64,000 bases of DNA from assembly GCF_902726655.1 (NCBI RefSeq), contig NZ_CACVAN010000001.1:1860001-1924000 (forward strand), read 5' to 3'. Under the pieces are notes generated by a model that saw nothing but the letters and a program-made list of their open reading frames with translations, made no database searches and was not told the origin of the DNA. Shown here in pieces: positions 9,436 through 18,236 of the stretch (position 1 is the stretch's first letter; each line of letters begins with the position of its first letter). The DNA is from Virgibacillus ihumii (lineage in GTDB: Bacteria > Bacillota > Bacilli > Bacillales > Amphibacillaceae). A program made the translations under genes and the position numbers.

Positions 9436-10905
9436 CTAACCTGTCACTTCTTCCGTACCCTCTTCATCTTCATCAATCACCCAATCACGTCCAACCGTAA
9501 TCCCGAGGTATTTATCGTCATCCGGATCTTCAATTTCTGCCTGTGGAAATCGTTTGAAGTACCAATATTTAGCCAGCACATAGTAAATGGCTCCTGCTAA
9601 AACAAATCCTACGATAAACGAATACGTCATCAGAAGAATGGCCACAGAACCGCCAATAACCCAGGCTATGAAACCAGCAATGTTTACACCACCGTGAAAC
9701 CTGAACTGCCCCCGATGCTGATAGAGTTCCTGTACATTTACCCTTCGCTTTCGTAATACATAATAATCAACAACAAGAATCCCGCTTATCGCCGACAAAA
9801 CTGCTCCAAAGAATAACAGTGCTTGTGTCAATATTTCGTATACACTCCAAGGCTGAATAACTGTCCCCACGATTCCGACCACAAACACCGCAATCGCGTT
9901 TGACACCTTTGGTCCCAGTGCATTTGAAAAAATCGCAGCAGCAGGCACAATATTTGCGGCCGTATTTGTGGACCACTGTGTAAGTACAATCATCAAAAGC
10001 AGCATCGCGAGCATCCAGCCAGAAGCAGTTTCCTGCAGGGCGATAACCGGGTTGGAACTGCCTGCAACCATAAAGGCCGCCGCACCGATCATGATCATAA
10101 ATGCTTCTGTCAATGGCATGGCAATCAGGCTGCCGATCAAATTCGTCCTGTTTCGTTTAAACCAGTTTCGTTCAAATCTCGGCGCTTTAAAAAACCGTGA
10201 TATGGTTGGTATATCACACCCTAATGTTGCCCAGAAACCCATATTGGCAAAAATGACGATAAGAAACGCTGTAACCGCAGCACCGCCAGTAACTGGACTT
10301 TGTGCCCAGGCCCAAACATTTCCTCCCTGCTCGATAATATCCGCTGTCAGAGTTTGATAGATGATTAAAGATAGTATAACAATAACCGGCGCAGCAAAAT
10401 CAGCAAACCGCTCCACCCATTTAATACCTGAAGCAGTATTGATCAACTGTACAAGCGAAAAGATAACAAAACATAGCAGCCAATTATCGAATGCCGGGTT
10501 GATAACATGGATGATCGAGTTTATTGCAGTTGAACCAAAATAGGTATTTAACCCAAACCAAAACGATGCCGTAACTGCCCGTGCTATCGAGGGTATATGA
10601 GTTCCGACGATACCAAATGGTGCCCGCATATAAACCGGAAAAGATAAGCCATGTTCCACCCCAATGTCGCCTACTATTGAAATTAATGTTCCAACCGCAA
10701 CACATCCTATTAATGTTGCCAGGACTACCCAGGGCAAGGAAATACTTTCAACTCCGGAGGCGCCGATATCAAAGGTTGCTAACAGTATGGCCATCCCAAT
10801 CCACATCGCAAAAAACCCCATGATTCCAATCTTCCGCTGATGATGATTGATTGGAAGTAAATCCGGTGACTTAAGGTACGAGTTGTCCTTATTTGTCTTT
10901 CCCAT
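9436..10905 (-). CDS. NCS1 family nucleobase permease
   Basis: A 489-residue integral membrane protein with about 12 hydrophobic segments of the NCS1 (cytosine/purine/uracil/allantoin/hydantoin) symporter family. Recognisable elements are GIMGFFAMWIGMAILLATFD in TM1, PVYMRAPFGIVGTHIPSIAR, WFGLNTYFGSTAI, and the TM6-region NMGFWATLGCDIPTISRF. A cytosolic acidic tail (EDEEGTEEVTG) ends the protein. In a reductive pyrimidine cluster the likely cargo is uracil, thymine or a dihydropyrimidine (inference). The ATG at 10905 has a GGGGAT site. A 128-bp gap with a hairpin separates it from preA, so it may have its own promoter. Confidence 0.92.
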   Translation of the reverse strand: MGKTNKDNSYLKSPDLLPINHHQRKIGIMGFFAMWIGMAILLATFDIGASGVESISLPWVVLATLIGCVAVGTLISIVGDIGVEHGLSFPVYMRAPFGIVGTHIPSIARAVTASFWFGLNTYFGSTAINSIIHVINPAFDNWLLCFVIFSLVQLINTASGIKWVERFADFAAPVIVILSLIIYQTLTADIIEQGGNVWAWAQSPVTGGAAVTAFLIVIFANMGFWATLGCDIPTISRFFKAPRFERNWFKRNRTNLIGSLIAMPLTEAFMIMIGAAAFMVAGSSNPVIALQETASGWMLAMLLLMIVLTQWSTNTAANIVPAAAIFSNALGPKVSNAIAVFVVGIVGTVIQPWSVYEILTQALLFFGAVLSAISGILVVDYYVLRKRRVNVQELYQHRGQFRFHGGVNIAGFIAWVIGGSVAILLMTYSFIVGFVLAGAIYYVLAKYWYFKRFPQAEIEDPDDDKYLGITVGRDWVIDEDEEGTEEVTG

Positions 10906-10925
10906 TGTCCATCCCCTTTTGGTTT

Positions 10926-10947
10926 TAGGGCACGTTATGGTGCCCTA
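10926..10947. other. Perfect stem-loop between preA and the permease gene
   Basis: TAGGGCAC and GTGCCCTA form a perfect 8-bp stem with a GTTATG loop. On the minus strand, where transcription runs, it is followed by an A-rich rather than U-rich stretch, so it is not a canonical terminator for the operon. An mRNA processing or stability element is possible; on the plus strand it is followed by ATTTTT. Confidence 0.5.
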
Positions 10948-11033
10948 TTTTTACATGCAGCAGCAACTTTGATCCCCTTTTTAACCAAATTACTGATAGC
11001 CAAATCCCCCAGACTTCTCACTTCATCAGCGTT

Positions 11034-12302
11034 TTATTTACTGTTTAGCATTTGCAAAGCACTCTGCCGGTCATTCCAGGACATCGGCGGTTCAGTTGGC
11101 TCTAGGTCTACCATGTCAATTGCTCCATCGACCGGACATACGATGGAACAAAGGTTACAGCCAACACAATCGTCCTCCCTTACTTTCAAATAATCATTTC
11201 CATTTTCATCTACGAGCATATCGATACACTGATGGGAGGTATCTTCACAGGCGATATGACATTTGTTGCAATTAATGCAAACATCATTATTAATACGGGC
11301 AACCATACGATGATTTAAATCAAGATTACTCCAGTCAGTATATTTTTCAACTGATTTACCAACAAGTTCATTTACAGAAGCAATCCCTTTGTCATCCAAA
11401 TAATTGCTCAATCCCTCAGTCAAATCATCAATAATACTGAAACCATGATGCATGGCAGCTGTACATATCTGTACTCCACCAGCACCCATCAGCATAAATT
11501 CAATCGTATCCTGCCAGGTGGAAACACCACCGATACCTGAAATGGGAATATTAATATCGGGCTGTCGCGCACATTCCCCTATCATATTTAGAGCAATTGG
11601 TTTAACTGCTGGTCCGCAATACCCTCCGTGCGCCGCCTTTCCATTAACATTAGGCATTGGATTCCATGTATCAATGTCCACCCCTATTAAACTATTGATT
11701 GTATTAATCATACTTACCGCATCAGCTCCCCCCCGCTCTGCAGCTTTTGCTGTTGCGGTTATGTCCGTAATATTTGGTGTTAATTTCGTTATTACCGGCA
11801 CTTCGGAAACTTCTTTTGCATACATTGTGGATTTTTCCACTAAGTCAGGATGCTGGCCAACTGCCGCCCCCATTCCTCGTTCAGACATTCCATGGGGACA
11901 TCCGAGATTTAACTCAATTCCATCTACCCCTACAGCTTGAACCCGCTTGACAATTTCATGCCACTTTTCTCGTTCTGGTTCCACCATTAAAGAGGCTATA
12001 ATGGCCCGGTCCGGAAAACGTTTCTTTGTTTCATAGATTTCCTTTAAGTTTTCCTCAATCGGCCGGTCAGAGACTAATTCAATATTGTTAAAACCCGCAA
12101 CCCGTTGCCCATTAAAGTGGTGTGCACCAAAACGGGAAGTCACATTCAACACCGGCTCACAGAGTGTTTTCCATACAGCACCGCCCCATCCAGCTTCAAA
12201 CGCGCGTTGCACCTGATAACCCGTATTCGTTGGCGGTGCAGAAGCAAGCCAATAAGGGTTAGGTGACTTAATTCCTGCAAAATTGATACTGATATCAGCC
12301 AT
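11034..12302 (-). CDS. preA: NAD-dependent dihydropyrimidine dehydrogenase subunit PreA
   Basis: A 422-residue flavin/iron-sulfur subunit that reduces uracil and thymine to dihydropyrimidines. A dihydroorotate-dehydrogenase-like FMN barrel fills about 1-320 (ELNLGCPHGMSERGMG, VITKLTPNITDI, AHGGYCGPAVKPIALNM, PISGIGGVSTWQD). A C-terminal 2[4Fe-4S] ferredoxin domain follows (CINCNKCHIAC and CVGCNLCSIVCP, about 342-400). It pairs with PreT, which begins 23 bp upstream in the same operon. The ATG at 12302 has GGGAGG. The loop corresponding to the catalytic-Cys loop of eukaryotic DPD reads GMGAAVGQ with no Cys; as far as I recall this is also the case in bacterial PreA. Confidence 0.96.
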   Translation of the reverse strand: MADISINFAGIKSPNPYWLASAPPTNTGYQVQRAFEAGWGGAVWKTLCEPVLNVTSRFGAHHFNGQRVAGFNNIELVSDRPIEENLKEIYETKKRFPDRAIIASLMVEPEREKWHEIVKRVQAVGVDGIELNLGCPHGMSERGMGAAVGQHPDLVEKSTMYAKEVSEVPVITKLTPNITDITATAKAAERGGADAVSMINTINSLIGVDIDTWNPMPNVNGKAAHGGYCGPAVKPIALNMIGECARQPDINIPISGIGGVSTWQDTIEFMLMGAGGVQICTAAMHHGFSIIDDLTEGLSNYLDDKGIASVNELVGKSVEKYTDWSNLDLNHRMVARINNDVCINCNKCHIACEDTSHQCIDMLVDENGNDYLKVREDDCVGCNLCSIVCPVDGAIDMVDLEPTEPPMSWNDRQSALQMLNSK

Positions 12303-12325
12303 TTTTATCCTCCCATCTTTTCATT

Positions 12326-13696
12326 TCAAACCTGTTGTTTAGCGCCTTCTAATTGCTGGTGTATCGCATATGCTGTCTCTTTTCCCTGCTGTGCGGCGGA
12401 TACCGCCATTGCTTCACCAACACCTTTTGCAAAGACGACATCACCTGCCGCATAGATTTTTGGGTTGGAAGTTTTGAAGGTTCCGGGATCCACCTCGACA
12501 ACACCACCCCTATGTTCCAATCCCAACCTTTCGATTAATTGATGATGCCGTGTTTGACCAATTGCCTTGATGACAATATCAACGTCTATTAAAAACTCGG
12601 ACCCTTCCATTTCCACTGGTCGTTTGCGCCCATCTGATTCCGCTTCTTTTAACTCCATCCGAACGCATTCCATCTGCTTAACATGGCCATTTTCATCACC
12701 AATCAGACGCTTCGGTGTAACCAGCCATCTGAATTCGACCCCATCCTGCTTGGCAAAGTCATATTCAAATTCATATGCCGACATTTCCGCTTCGGTCCGG
12801 CGGTAGAGAATTTTAACATTATCCGCTCCAAGTCTTACTGATGTTGTCGCACCATCAACCGCTGTATTTCCTGCACCTATAACAGCTACACGCTTTCCGG
12901 CAAATTCAGTTGGGTAATCTTTATTCTTTGTTTGCTCAACTAAATCAATGGCATCATAAATACCTGTTAATTCCTCTCCTTCGACTCCCAGCATCGGTAC
13001 CTCCGCCATTCCTGAAGCAAGGATTACCGCATCAAAATCATGTGCAAGATCCTCCTCAGTAATGTCCTTGCCAACTTCGATATTTGTACGTATGTCAACA
13101 CCCAGGTTCTCCACCTGTTCCACTTCCCATAAGGAAATATCCTTTGGAAGCCGGAATGGAACAATTCCATGCGTGTCCAGACCACCAGCCTCACCTTTAG
13201 CTTCAAAAATCGTTACCTCATAGCCCATCCTTCCAAGTTCACGGGCTGCTGATAATCCGGCCGGACCACTTCCAATTATCGCTATTTTCCTGCCGTTTTT
13301 CTCACCTGCTTTAAACAAAACTTGTTCATTTTTTATCGACCAGTCTGTTGCAAACCGCTGCAAGTCACCAATCATTATTGGTTTCGTGGAATCATTAAGT
13401 ACACAAGCACCCTCACACAACTCCTCTGTCGGACAAACACGTGCGCAGCTAGCTCCGATTGGGTTTGCTTCCATGATCGTTTTTGCTGAACCTTTTAAAT
13501 TTCCGGATGCAATCTTTTTAATAAAGCCCGGAATATCGATTCCAGTCGGACAGGCTTTAATGCAAGGCGCATCATAACAATACAAGCATCGGTTAGCCTC
13601 ATCTAATGCCTCCTGCGCATTATAACTAGGCTTTGATTCGTCAAAATTCTTTGCCAGATCTGCTTCCGAAAGCATACTTTGCAGTAAATGATCCAA
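12326..13696 (-). CDS. preT: Dihydropyrimidine dehydrogenase subunit PreT
   Basis: A 456-residue NAD(P)H-oxidising FAD/Fe-S subunit, homologous to the glutamate synthase small subunit. The N-terminal Cys-rich region (CLYCYDAPCIKACPTGIDIP and SCARVCPTEELCEGAC, about 37-100) binds [4Fe-4S] clusters. FAD-binding GSGPAGLSAARELGRMG and NAD(P)-binding GAGNTAVDGATTSVRLGA follow, and near the end AAGDVVFAKG. Electrons pass to PreA. The start is a TTG at 13696 with AAAGGAGG seven bases upstream. It is the first gene of the preTA unit; a 328-bp region upstream carries a palindrome and a TATAAT. Confidence 0.95.
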   Translation of the reverse strand: MDHLLQSMLSEADLAKNFDESKPSYNAQEALDEANRCLYCYDAPCIKACPTGIDIPGFIKKIASGNLKGSAKTIMEANPIGASCARVCPTEELCEGACVLNDSTKPIMIGDLQRFATDWSIKNEQVLFKAGEKNGRKIAIIGSGPAGLSAARELGRMGYEVTIFEAKGEAGGLDTHGIVPFRLPKDISLWEVEQVENLGVDIRTNIEVGKDITEEDLAHDFDAVILASGMAEVPMLGVEGEELTGIYDAIDLVEQTKNKDYPTEFAGKRVAVIGAGNTAVDGATTSVRLGADNVKILYRRTEAEMSAYEFEYDFAKQDGVEFRWLVTPKRLIGDENGHVKQMECVRMELKEAESDGRKRPVEMEGSEFLIDVDIVIKAIGQTRHHQLIERLGLEHRGGVVEVDPGTFKTSNPKIYAAGDVVFAKGVGEAMAVSAAQQGKETAYAIHQQLEGAKQQV

Positions 13697-13803
13697 TGAA
13701 AAGCCTCCTTTTTCAGAAGTTTATCTCCTGAAAATAATCAGTTCTTAAAAGGACAAGTGAATTCAACATCACCCCCTGTATAAAACCCACATGATTATAA
13801 ACG

Positions 13804-13821
13804 CTCACAAATTATTGTGAG
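13804..13821. promoter_or_regulatory. Palindrome CTCACAA-N4-TTGTGAG, candidate activator site for preT
   Basis: Perfect 7-bp arms flank ATTA, centred about 16 bp upstream of the minus-strand TATAAT at 13794-13799, where a -35 box would be expected but is poor. That arrangement suits an activator such as the local PucR-type regulator. No second perfect copy was found by eye near the other pyrimidine promoters. Confidence 0.4.
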
Positions 13822-13955
13822 GCACTTTGTTTTGATACCCAGCCACAATCAGCAGGGTGTAAGAAAACAACAGGTTAATTTTGGTAGAGATTAAATTTAA
13901 TGATTTAAGTGCGTGAGATCTTGGTGAGGTATGTCATTGCATATACTGAGGTGCA

Positions 13956-13996
13956 CCGGATAACCCCGAAATTCATTCAGGATTACCCGGAGTTTT
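13956..13996 (+). terminator. Terminator-like hairpin facing the plus strand
   Basis: CCGGATAACCC and GGATTACCCGG pair over 11 positions (two G-U pairs on one strand) and are followed on the plus strand by AGTTTTTT. No plus-strand gene precedes it, and in the minus direction there is no U-tract. It may end an unrecognised plus-strand RNA, or be incidental. Confidence 0.4.
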
Positions 13997-14024
13997 TTAA
14001 AATCGGGCAAAATAAAGCTCGATT

Positions 14025-15452
14025 TCATATGTGTTTTATTTCTTCGTCTTTGATTGTTTTTACATCATCAAAACCAAGCGCAAATGGTTTTCCGGGGATA
14101 AACTTTCCATCACCCTTCTTACCGGTGTATTCGCCTTCATCAACCACCAGTTTTCCGCGAAGGAACACTTTATCGACTTTTCCTTCCTGTTTGTATCCCT
14201 CAAATGTGCTATAGTCCACACCATGTAAACTAGTTTCATTTGAAATAACAGACGAGCCATTAGGATCGTATAAGACAATATCCGCATCCATACCGACCCC
14301 AATATGACCCTTTTGATGGTGCAGCCCCATATTTTTAGCCGGTGTTGTTGCAAATAAGTCAACAAATCGTTGTCTGGATATCTTTCCAGTGTTCACACCA
14401 TAGGTCCAGAGCACACCTAAACGATTTTCTACACCTGGTGCGCCATTAGGAATATCGGTAAAATCCTCAATTCCCATATGTTTTTGTGATTCCCAGTCAA
14501 ATCCGCAATGGTCAGTACTGACAGCATTTAACCAGCCATTATTAACGGCTTCCCATAAAGCCTCCTGATCCGCATTGGTCCGTAATGCCGGTGACATTAC
14601 ATATTTAGCTCCTTCGAAATTTGGTTTAGCCAAATCATCTTTATCAAGCATCAAATACTGGACACACGTTTCACCATAAACCGGCAGTCCTTCATTTTTA
14701 GCAGATCGTATGGCTTCCATAACACTTTTAGCGGTGACATGAACAATATAGACAGGGGCTCCCACCATAGCAGCCAGATTGATCACACGTTGAGTCGCTT
14801 CCAGTTCCACCCTGGCAGGTCTTGATACGGCATGATAATATGGATCCGTCTTACCTTCAGAAACCAGTTTCTTTTGGAGATAATCAATCACATCCGCATT
14901 TTCACAATGAACCATAACTGTAACTCCGGCTTCTTTCGCCGCTATTAACGCTTTATACAGAGCCTCATCATCACTGTGAAATGGCATCCCTTTATATGCC
15001 ATAAACAATTTAACGGTGGAAATACCCCTGTTTGGCAAATCAGCGATCTCTTCAAATGTCGAATCCACCGGGTCACATACGACCGCATGGTATGAATAAT
15101 CCGCCATGGCTTGATGGGCAACTTCCTTTTTATCCACATCAAAAACGGTGTCGGCCATACCCTTTCCCTGTTCCTGATTAACAAATTCGACAACCGTAGT
15201 CGTTCCGCCGGCAACAGCAGCATTTGAAGTTTCAAACCCCCGTACCCGCTCCCCCTTAAACTCGAACGAGTAATGTACGTGTTGATCCACTCCACCCGGG
15301 AGGACATATTTCCCTTTGGCATCAACTTCCTTATCAGCCGATTCATTTAATTGTTCTCCAACCGCAACGATTTTTTCACCCTCAACCAATACATCTCCAA
15401 TAAATTCATCGATAGCGGTTACAATTGTTCCGTTTTTAATTAATGTACGCAT
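14025..15452 (-). CDS. hydA: Dihydropyrimidinase (D-hydantoinase)
   Basis: A 475-residue cyclic amidohydrolase opening dihydrouracil to N-carbamoyl-beta-alanine. The dinuclear metal site is complete: His58 and His60 (DQHVHYSF), carboxylated Lys148 (STVKLFMAYKG), His182 (VHCENAD), His238 (YIVHVTAKS) and Asp314 (VSTDHCGF). C-terminal family motifs AKNMGLHHQKGHIGVGMDAD and GVDYSTFEGY are present. The ATG at 15452 is chosen because GAAGGAGG lies immediately upstream; the frame is open for ten more codons but without a site. It starts 30 bp after the paralogous amidohydrolase gene, so ring opening and decarbamoylation are encoded together. Confidence 0.96.
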   Translation of the reverse strand: MRTLIKNGTIVTAIDEFIGDVLVEGEKIVAVGEQLNESADKEVDAKGKYVLPGGVDQHVHYSFEFKGERVRGFETSNAAVAGGTTTVVEFVNQEQGKGMADTVFDVDKKEVAHQAMADYSYHAVVCDPVDSTFEEIADLPNRGISTVKLFMAYKGMPFHSDDEALYKALIAAKEAGVTVMVHCENADVIDYLQKKLVSEGKTDPYYHAVSRPARVELEATQRVINLAAMVGAPVYIVHVTAKSVMEAIRSAKNEGLPVYGETCVQYLMLDKDDLAKPNFEGAKYVMSPALRTNADQEALWEAVNNGWLNAVSTDHCGFDWESQKHMGIEDFTDIPNGAPGVENRLGVLWTYGVNTGKISRQRFVDLFATTPAKNMGLHHQKGHIGVGMDADIVLYDPNGSSVISNETSLHGVDYSTFEGYKQEGKVDKVFLRGKLVVDEGEYTGKKGDGKFIPGKPFALGFDDVKTIKDEEIKHI

Positions 15453-15482
15453 GTATATCCTCCTTCGAAAATTTGTAAGCAT

Positions 15483-16745
15483 TTAACGTGGTGTCTGGTT
15501 TATTTTTTTTGATTTTGAAGTTAACTGTGTGACCACTTGAAGCAGTAAATCACCTCCCGTTTTGATATCTTCCTCCCTTGTATATTCTTCAGGGCAATGA
15601 CTTTTCCCTCCTACACTTGGAATAAAAATCATCCCCACATCAGTTACATCTGTCATCATCGCAGCATCATGGACGGCACCACTATTCATTTTCATATAGT
15701 TATAAGCCTGTTTAACTGCTGCTTCTTCAATCGTATCAACAATTTCGGATGACATTTTCACAGGATCAGACGCCCCGACCAATTCAACCTTGCTTTGAAG
15801 ATTATTCTCAGATGCTATAGCATTCACTTCATCGGTCAATGCATTAACAATGAAGTCAATTCCCTTTTTCTCAACATCCCTTACATCCACAAAGAATTCG
15901 ACGCGCTGCGGAATAACGTTCGGCATATTAGGCTGACAGGAAATTTTACCAACAGTGGCAACTGTTGTTTGCGGGGCTTCATTTTTCGCGGTTTGCTGTA
16001 TATGTGAAATGATGTGTGCAGCTCCAGCCAACGGATCTTGTCTTAGATTCATCGGTGTTGTTCCAGCGTGATTGGAATCTCCCTCTAACGTTACTTTAAG
16101 CGTTTTCATTCCTGCAATAGCCTGAACGATGCCAACAGATTTTTGCTGCATCTCCAGTACTGCTCCCTGTTCAATATGTAGTTCAATCATCGCATGAACT
16201 TCTTCTTTTCTGAGAACGTCTTTTTCAATTCGGTCTGGATTAAGGCCGAATTTCTTTGCAACATCATAAACAGAATCACCTTCTCCATTTTTAATTGTTT
16301 GGAGCTCCTTGATTCCATACTTCCCTGTCAATACCTTGCTCCCCAGCATGGTACTGCCGAAATTAGACCCTTCCTCCTCAGCAAAAATCACCAGTTCAAC
16401 CGGATGAAGCAAACTTACTTGCTCCTCTTTTAAGACTCTAATAATCTCTAAAGCTGTCAGAACACCTGTCAAACCATCGAACTTGCCCCCATTTTCCACG
16501 GTATCGATATGAGAGCCAATCATGATGGGGGGCCTGTCAATTTCTTTTCCGTACGTCGCCCTAATATTTCCAACGCCATCCACTTTTACCGAAAGACCGA
16601 GCACCTTCATTTGCGAAAAAAGATATTCTCTTGTCTTTTTGTCCTCTTCACTATATGAAAATCGGGTACAGCCATTACCTGGTGTTTTCGTATAGCCTAT
16701 AATTGCTTCAAAATCTTTTAACATTCGCTCGAGATTAATCCCCAT
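15483..16745 (-). CDS. M20 family beta-ureidopropionase-type amidohydrolase, copy 2
   Basis: A 420-residue hydantoinase/carbamoylase family protein, adjacent to dihydropyrimidinase and therefore the best candidate for hydrolysing N-carbamoyl-beta-alanine to beta-alanine, CO2 and NH3. Metal-site motifs: GSHIDTVENGGKFDG, AEEEGSNFGS, IELHIEQGAVLEM and SGAVHDAAMM. Dimer-domain motif: GDSNHAGTTPMNLRQDPL. The ATG at 16745 has GGGGGATC seven bases upstream and is preferred over upstream in-frame ATGs at 16760 and 16790, which lack sites. It is clearly related to, but not a near-identical duplicate of, the copy at 7925. It is the first gene of its operon; the upstream region holds a 20-bp repeat array. 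Confidence 0.92.
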   Translation of the reverse strand: MGINLERMLKDFEAIIGYTKTPGNGCTRFSYSEEDKKTREYLFSQMKVLGLSVKVDGVGNIRATYGKEIDRPPIMIGSHIDTVENGGKFDGLTGVLTALEIIRVLKEEQVSLLHPVELVIFAEEEGSNFGSTMLGSKVLTGKYGIKELQTIKNGEGDSVYDVAKKFGLNPDRIEKDVLRKEEVHAMIELHIEQGAVLEMQQKSVGIVQAIAGMKTLKVTLEGDSNHAGTTPMNLRQDPLAGAAHIISHIQQTAKNEAPQTTVATVGKISCQPNMPNVIPQRVEFFVDVRDVEKKGIDFIVNALTDEVNAIASENNLQSKVELVGASDPVKMSSEIVDTIEEAAVKQAYNYMKMNSGAVHDAAMMTDVTDVGMIFIPSVGGKSHCPEEYTREEDIKTGGDLLLQVVTQLTSKSKKINQTPR

Positions 16746-17307
16746 TTTCGGATCCCCCATTATAATGAAAACGCATATTTCTAATACCATTATTTATTAT
16801 CGGTTTTATATTTAATAAGGTAGGGTTGATGTTTTGCTGGTGCGGTCGATGTTCCGATCGTACGGTTGATGTTCTGCTCGTGCGGTTGATGTTTTGATCT
16901 TACGGTCGATGTTTCGATCGTACGGTTGATGTTTTGCTGGTGCGGTCGATGTTTTACTTGTACGGTCGATGTTCCGATCGTACGGTTGATGTTTTGCTGG
17001 TGCGGTTGATGTTTCCCTCGTGCGGTTGATGTTTTATCCAGGAATTCGGCAATCTAAAATGAAATCGCATTCAAAATAAGTTACATCAGACTATTGCCAA
17101 TTAACTAATTACTCCCATTGATAAATTAACTATATATAAACCGGGAACCAATTTCACTTTGCACACTGTAAAAAAATAGTTTTTCTGCTTTTACACATTG
17201 TTAAATCAGCCATAGGTATAACCAACCAACATTTGCTTATACCATAAAGTAATAGTATAATTTTCAACTGTTGTATTTTAAAATTCAGGAAACAAGGAGG
17301 AATGGTT
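16746..17307. other. Intergenic region between divergent amidohydrolase and betaine-binding protein genes
   Basis: 562 bp. Its first third is the 20-bp tandem array. The remainder (17040-17307) is AT-rich and must hold the promoter for the lipoprotein gene; no clear -35/-10 pair stood out to me. No gene is supported. Confidence 0.5.
16824..17039. repeat. 20-bp degenerate tandem array, about 11 units
   Basis: Ten full units and one partial unit of exactly 20 bp, each beginning GGTTGATGTT or GGTCGATGTT. Two kinds of second half mix in the array: TTGCTGGTGC-like and CCGATCGTAC-like. Units diverge at several positions, so this is an old or fast-drifting array. There are no spacers and it is not a CRISPR. 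It lies between divergent genes. Confidence 0.92.
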
Positions 17308-18213
17308 GTGAAAGAAGTACAACGCCGGACATTTTTTGTATTAATTATTACACTGTTACTTTTGATTTCAGCAGGTTGCAGCAGTGGTGAATCAAAAAAG
17401 AATAGTACCGAAAGTAATCAGGAAGAGAAAGATAAGGGAACCATACATATTGGCCTGCAAAATTGGGCCGAAACAATTGCCATTGCTAATATGTGGAAAA
17501 TAGTCCTTGAAGACAAAGGGTACGATGTGAAGCTGACTTCTGTAACGAAAGGCGCCTTGTATTCCGGCCTGGCAGACGGAAGCATTGATGTCAATCTGGA
17601 AGTTTGGCTGCCGCACACAGATAAACCATATGTAGACAGGTATAAAGATGAGATCGTCAAGCATGATCGGTGGTACAAGAACACCAGACTGGGATTGGCT
17701 GTCCCAGAATATGTGGAAATTGATAGTATAGCCGAATTAAACGCAAATAAAGAAATGTTCAACGGTAAAATTATCGGAATTGAACCAGGTGCAAGTCTCA
17801 TGAAACTAAGTGAAAATGTTGTGAACGAATACAATCTGGATTACGATCTGATTGAAAGTTCAGGACCATCCATGACAGCACAATTAAAAAAGAAATATGA
17901 CGAAAAAGAACCGATTGTTGTTACACTTTGGAACCCGCATTGGGCATTTGCGGTATGGGACCTGAAATACCTGGATGACCCTAAAAACGTATATGGGGAA
18001 GCGGATAATGTCTACTGGTTCTCCCGAAAAGGATTTGAAGGGGAGTTTCCTGAGGTAACGAAATACTTGAACCAATGGGACATGTCTCATGAGCAACTTT
18101 CCTCGCTCATGAATGTTATACGACAAACGGACAATCAACCGAAAAAAGGCGCTGCCAAATGGATTGAAAATCACCAAAAATTGGTGAAAAAATGGGTTAC
18201 GGTTGAAGAGTAG
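17308..18213 (+). CDS. Glycine betaine/proline-type ABC transporter substrate-binding lipoprotein
   Basis: A 301-residue lipoprotein of the OpuAC/ProX family. The signal peptide ends in a lipobox (LLLISAGC, Cys near residue 25), followed by a Ser/Glu/Lys-rich linker. The binding domain shows HIGLQNWAETIAIANMW, LEVWLPHTDKPY and VVTLWNPHWAFAVWDLKYL, whose Trp residues are likely to form the aromatic cage for a quaternary ammonium group. The GTG at 17308 is preferred because AGGAGG is seven bases upstream; ATG 17302 lies almost on the site. No ATPase or permease gene is adjacent, so it is an orphan that must work with a transporter encoded elsewhere. Betaine, carnitine or choline are all possible. 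Confidence 0.9.
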   Translation: MKEVQRRTFFVLIITLLLLISAGCSSGESKKNSTESNQEEKDKGTIHIGLQNWAETIAIANMWKIVLEDKGYDVKLTSVTKGALYSGLADGSIDVNLEVWLPHTDKPYVDRYKDEIVKHDRWYKNTRLGLAVPEYVEIDSIAELNANKEMFNGKIIGIEPGASLMKLSENVVNEYNLDYDLIESSGPSMTAQLKKKYDEKEPIVVTLWNPHWAFAVWDLKYLDDPKNVYGEADNVYWFSRKGFEGEFPEVTKYLNQWDMSHEQLSSLMNVIRQTDNQPKKGAAKWIENHQKLVKKWVTVEE

Positions 18214-18236
18214 ATCCATGTACGGTAAAGCAGCCA

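Larger units (their letters stand above)
13697..14024. other. Intergenic region upstream of preT with promoter elements
   Basis: 328 bp without a supportable gene. On the minus strand a TATAAT (13794-13799) lies about 100 bp before the preT start, with no good -35 box but with a perfect palindrome at the -35 position (next entry). Further along, a hairpin at 13956-13990 faces the plus strand. The weak dihydropyrimidinase terminator must also be here, but I see no U-tract hairpin in the minus direction. Confidence 0.5.

Noticed and set aside
13909..14214. A 101-codon plus-strand frame over the dihydropyrimidinase 3' end
   Set aside because: It overlaps a well-supported gene, has no ribosome site and shows no family features.
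16824..17039. CRISPR array
   Set aside because: Units are 20 bp, directly abutting, with no unique spacers and no cas genes nearby.
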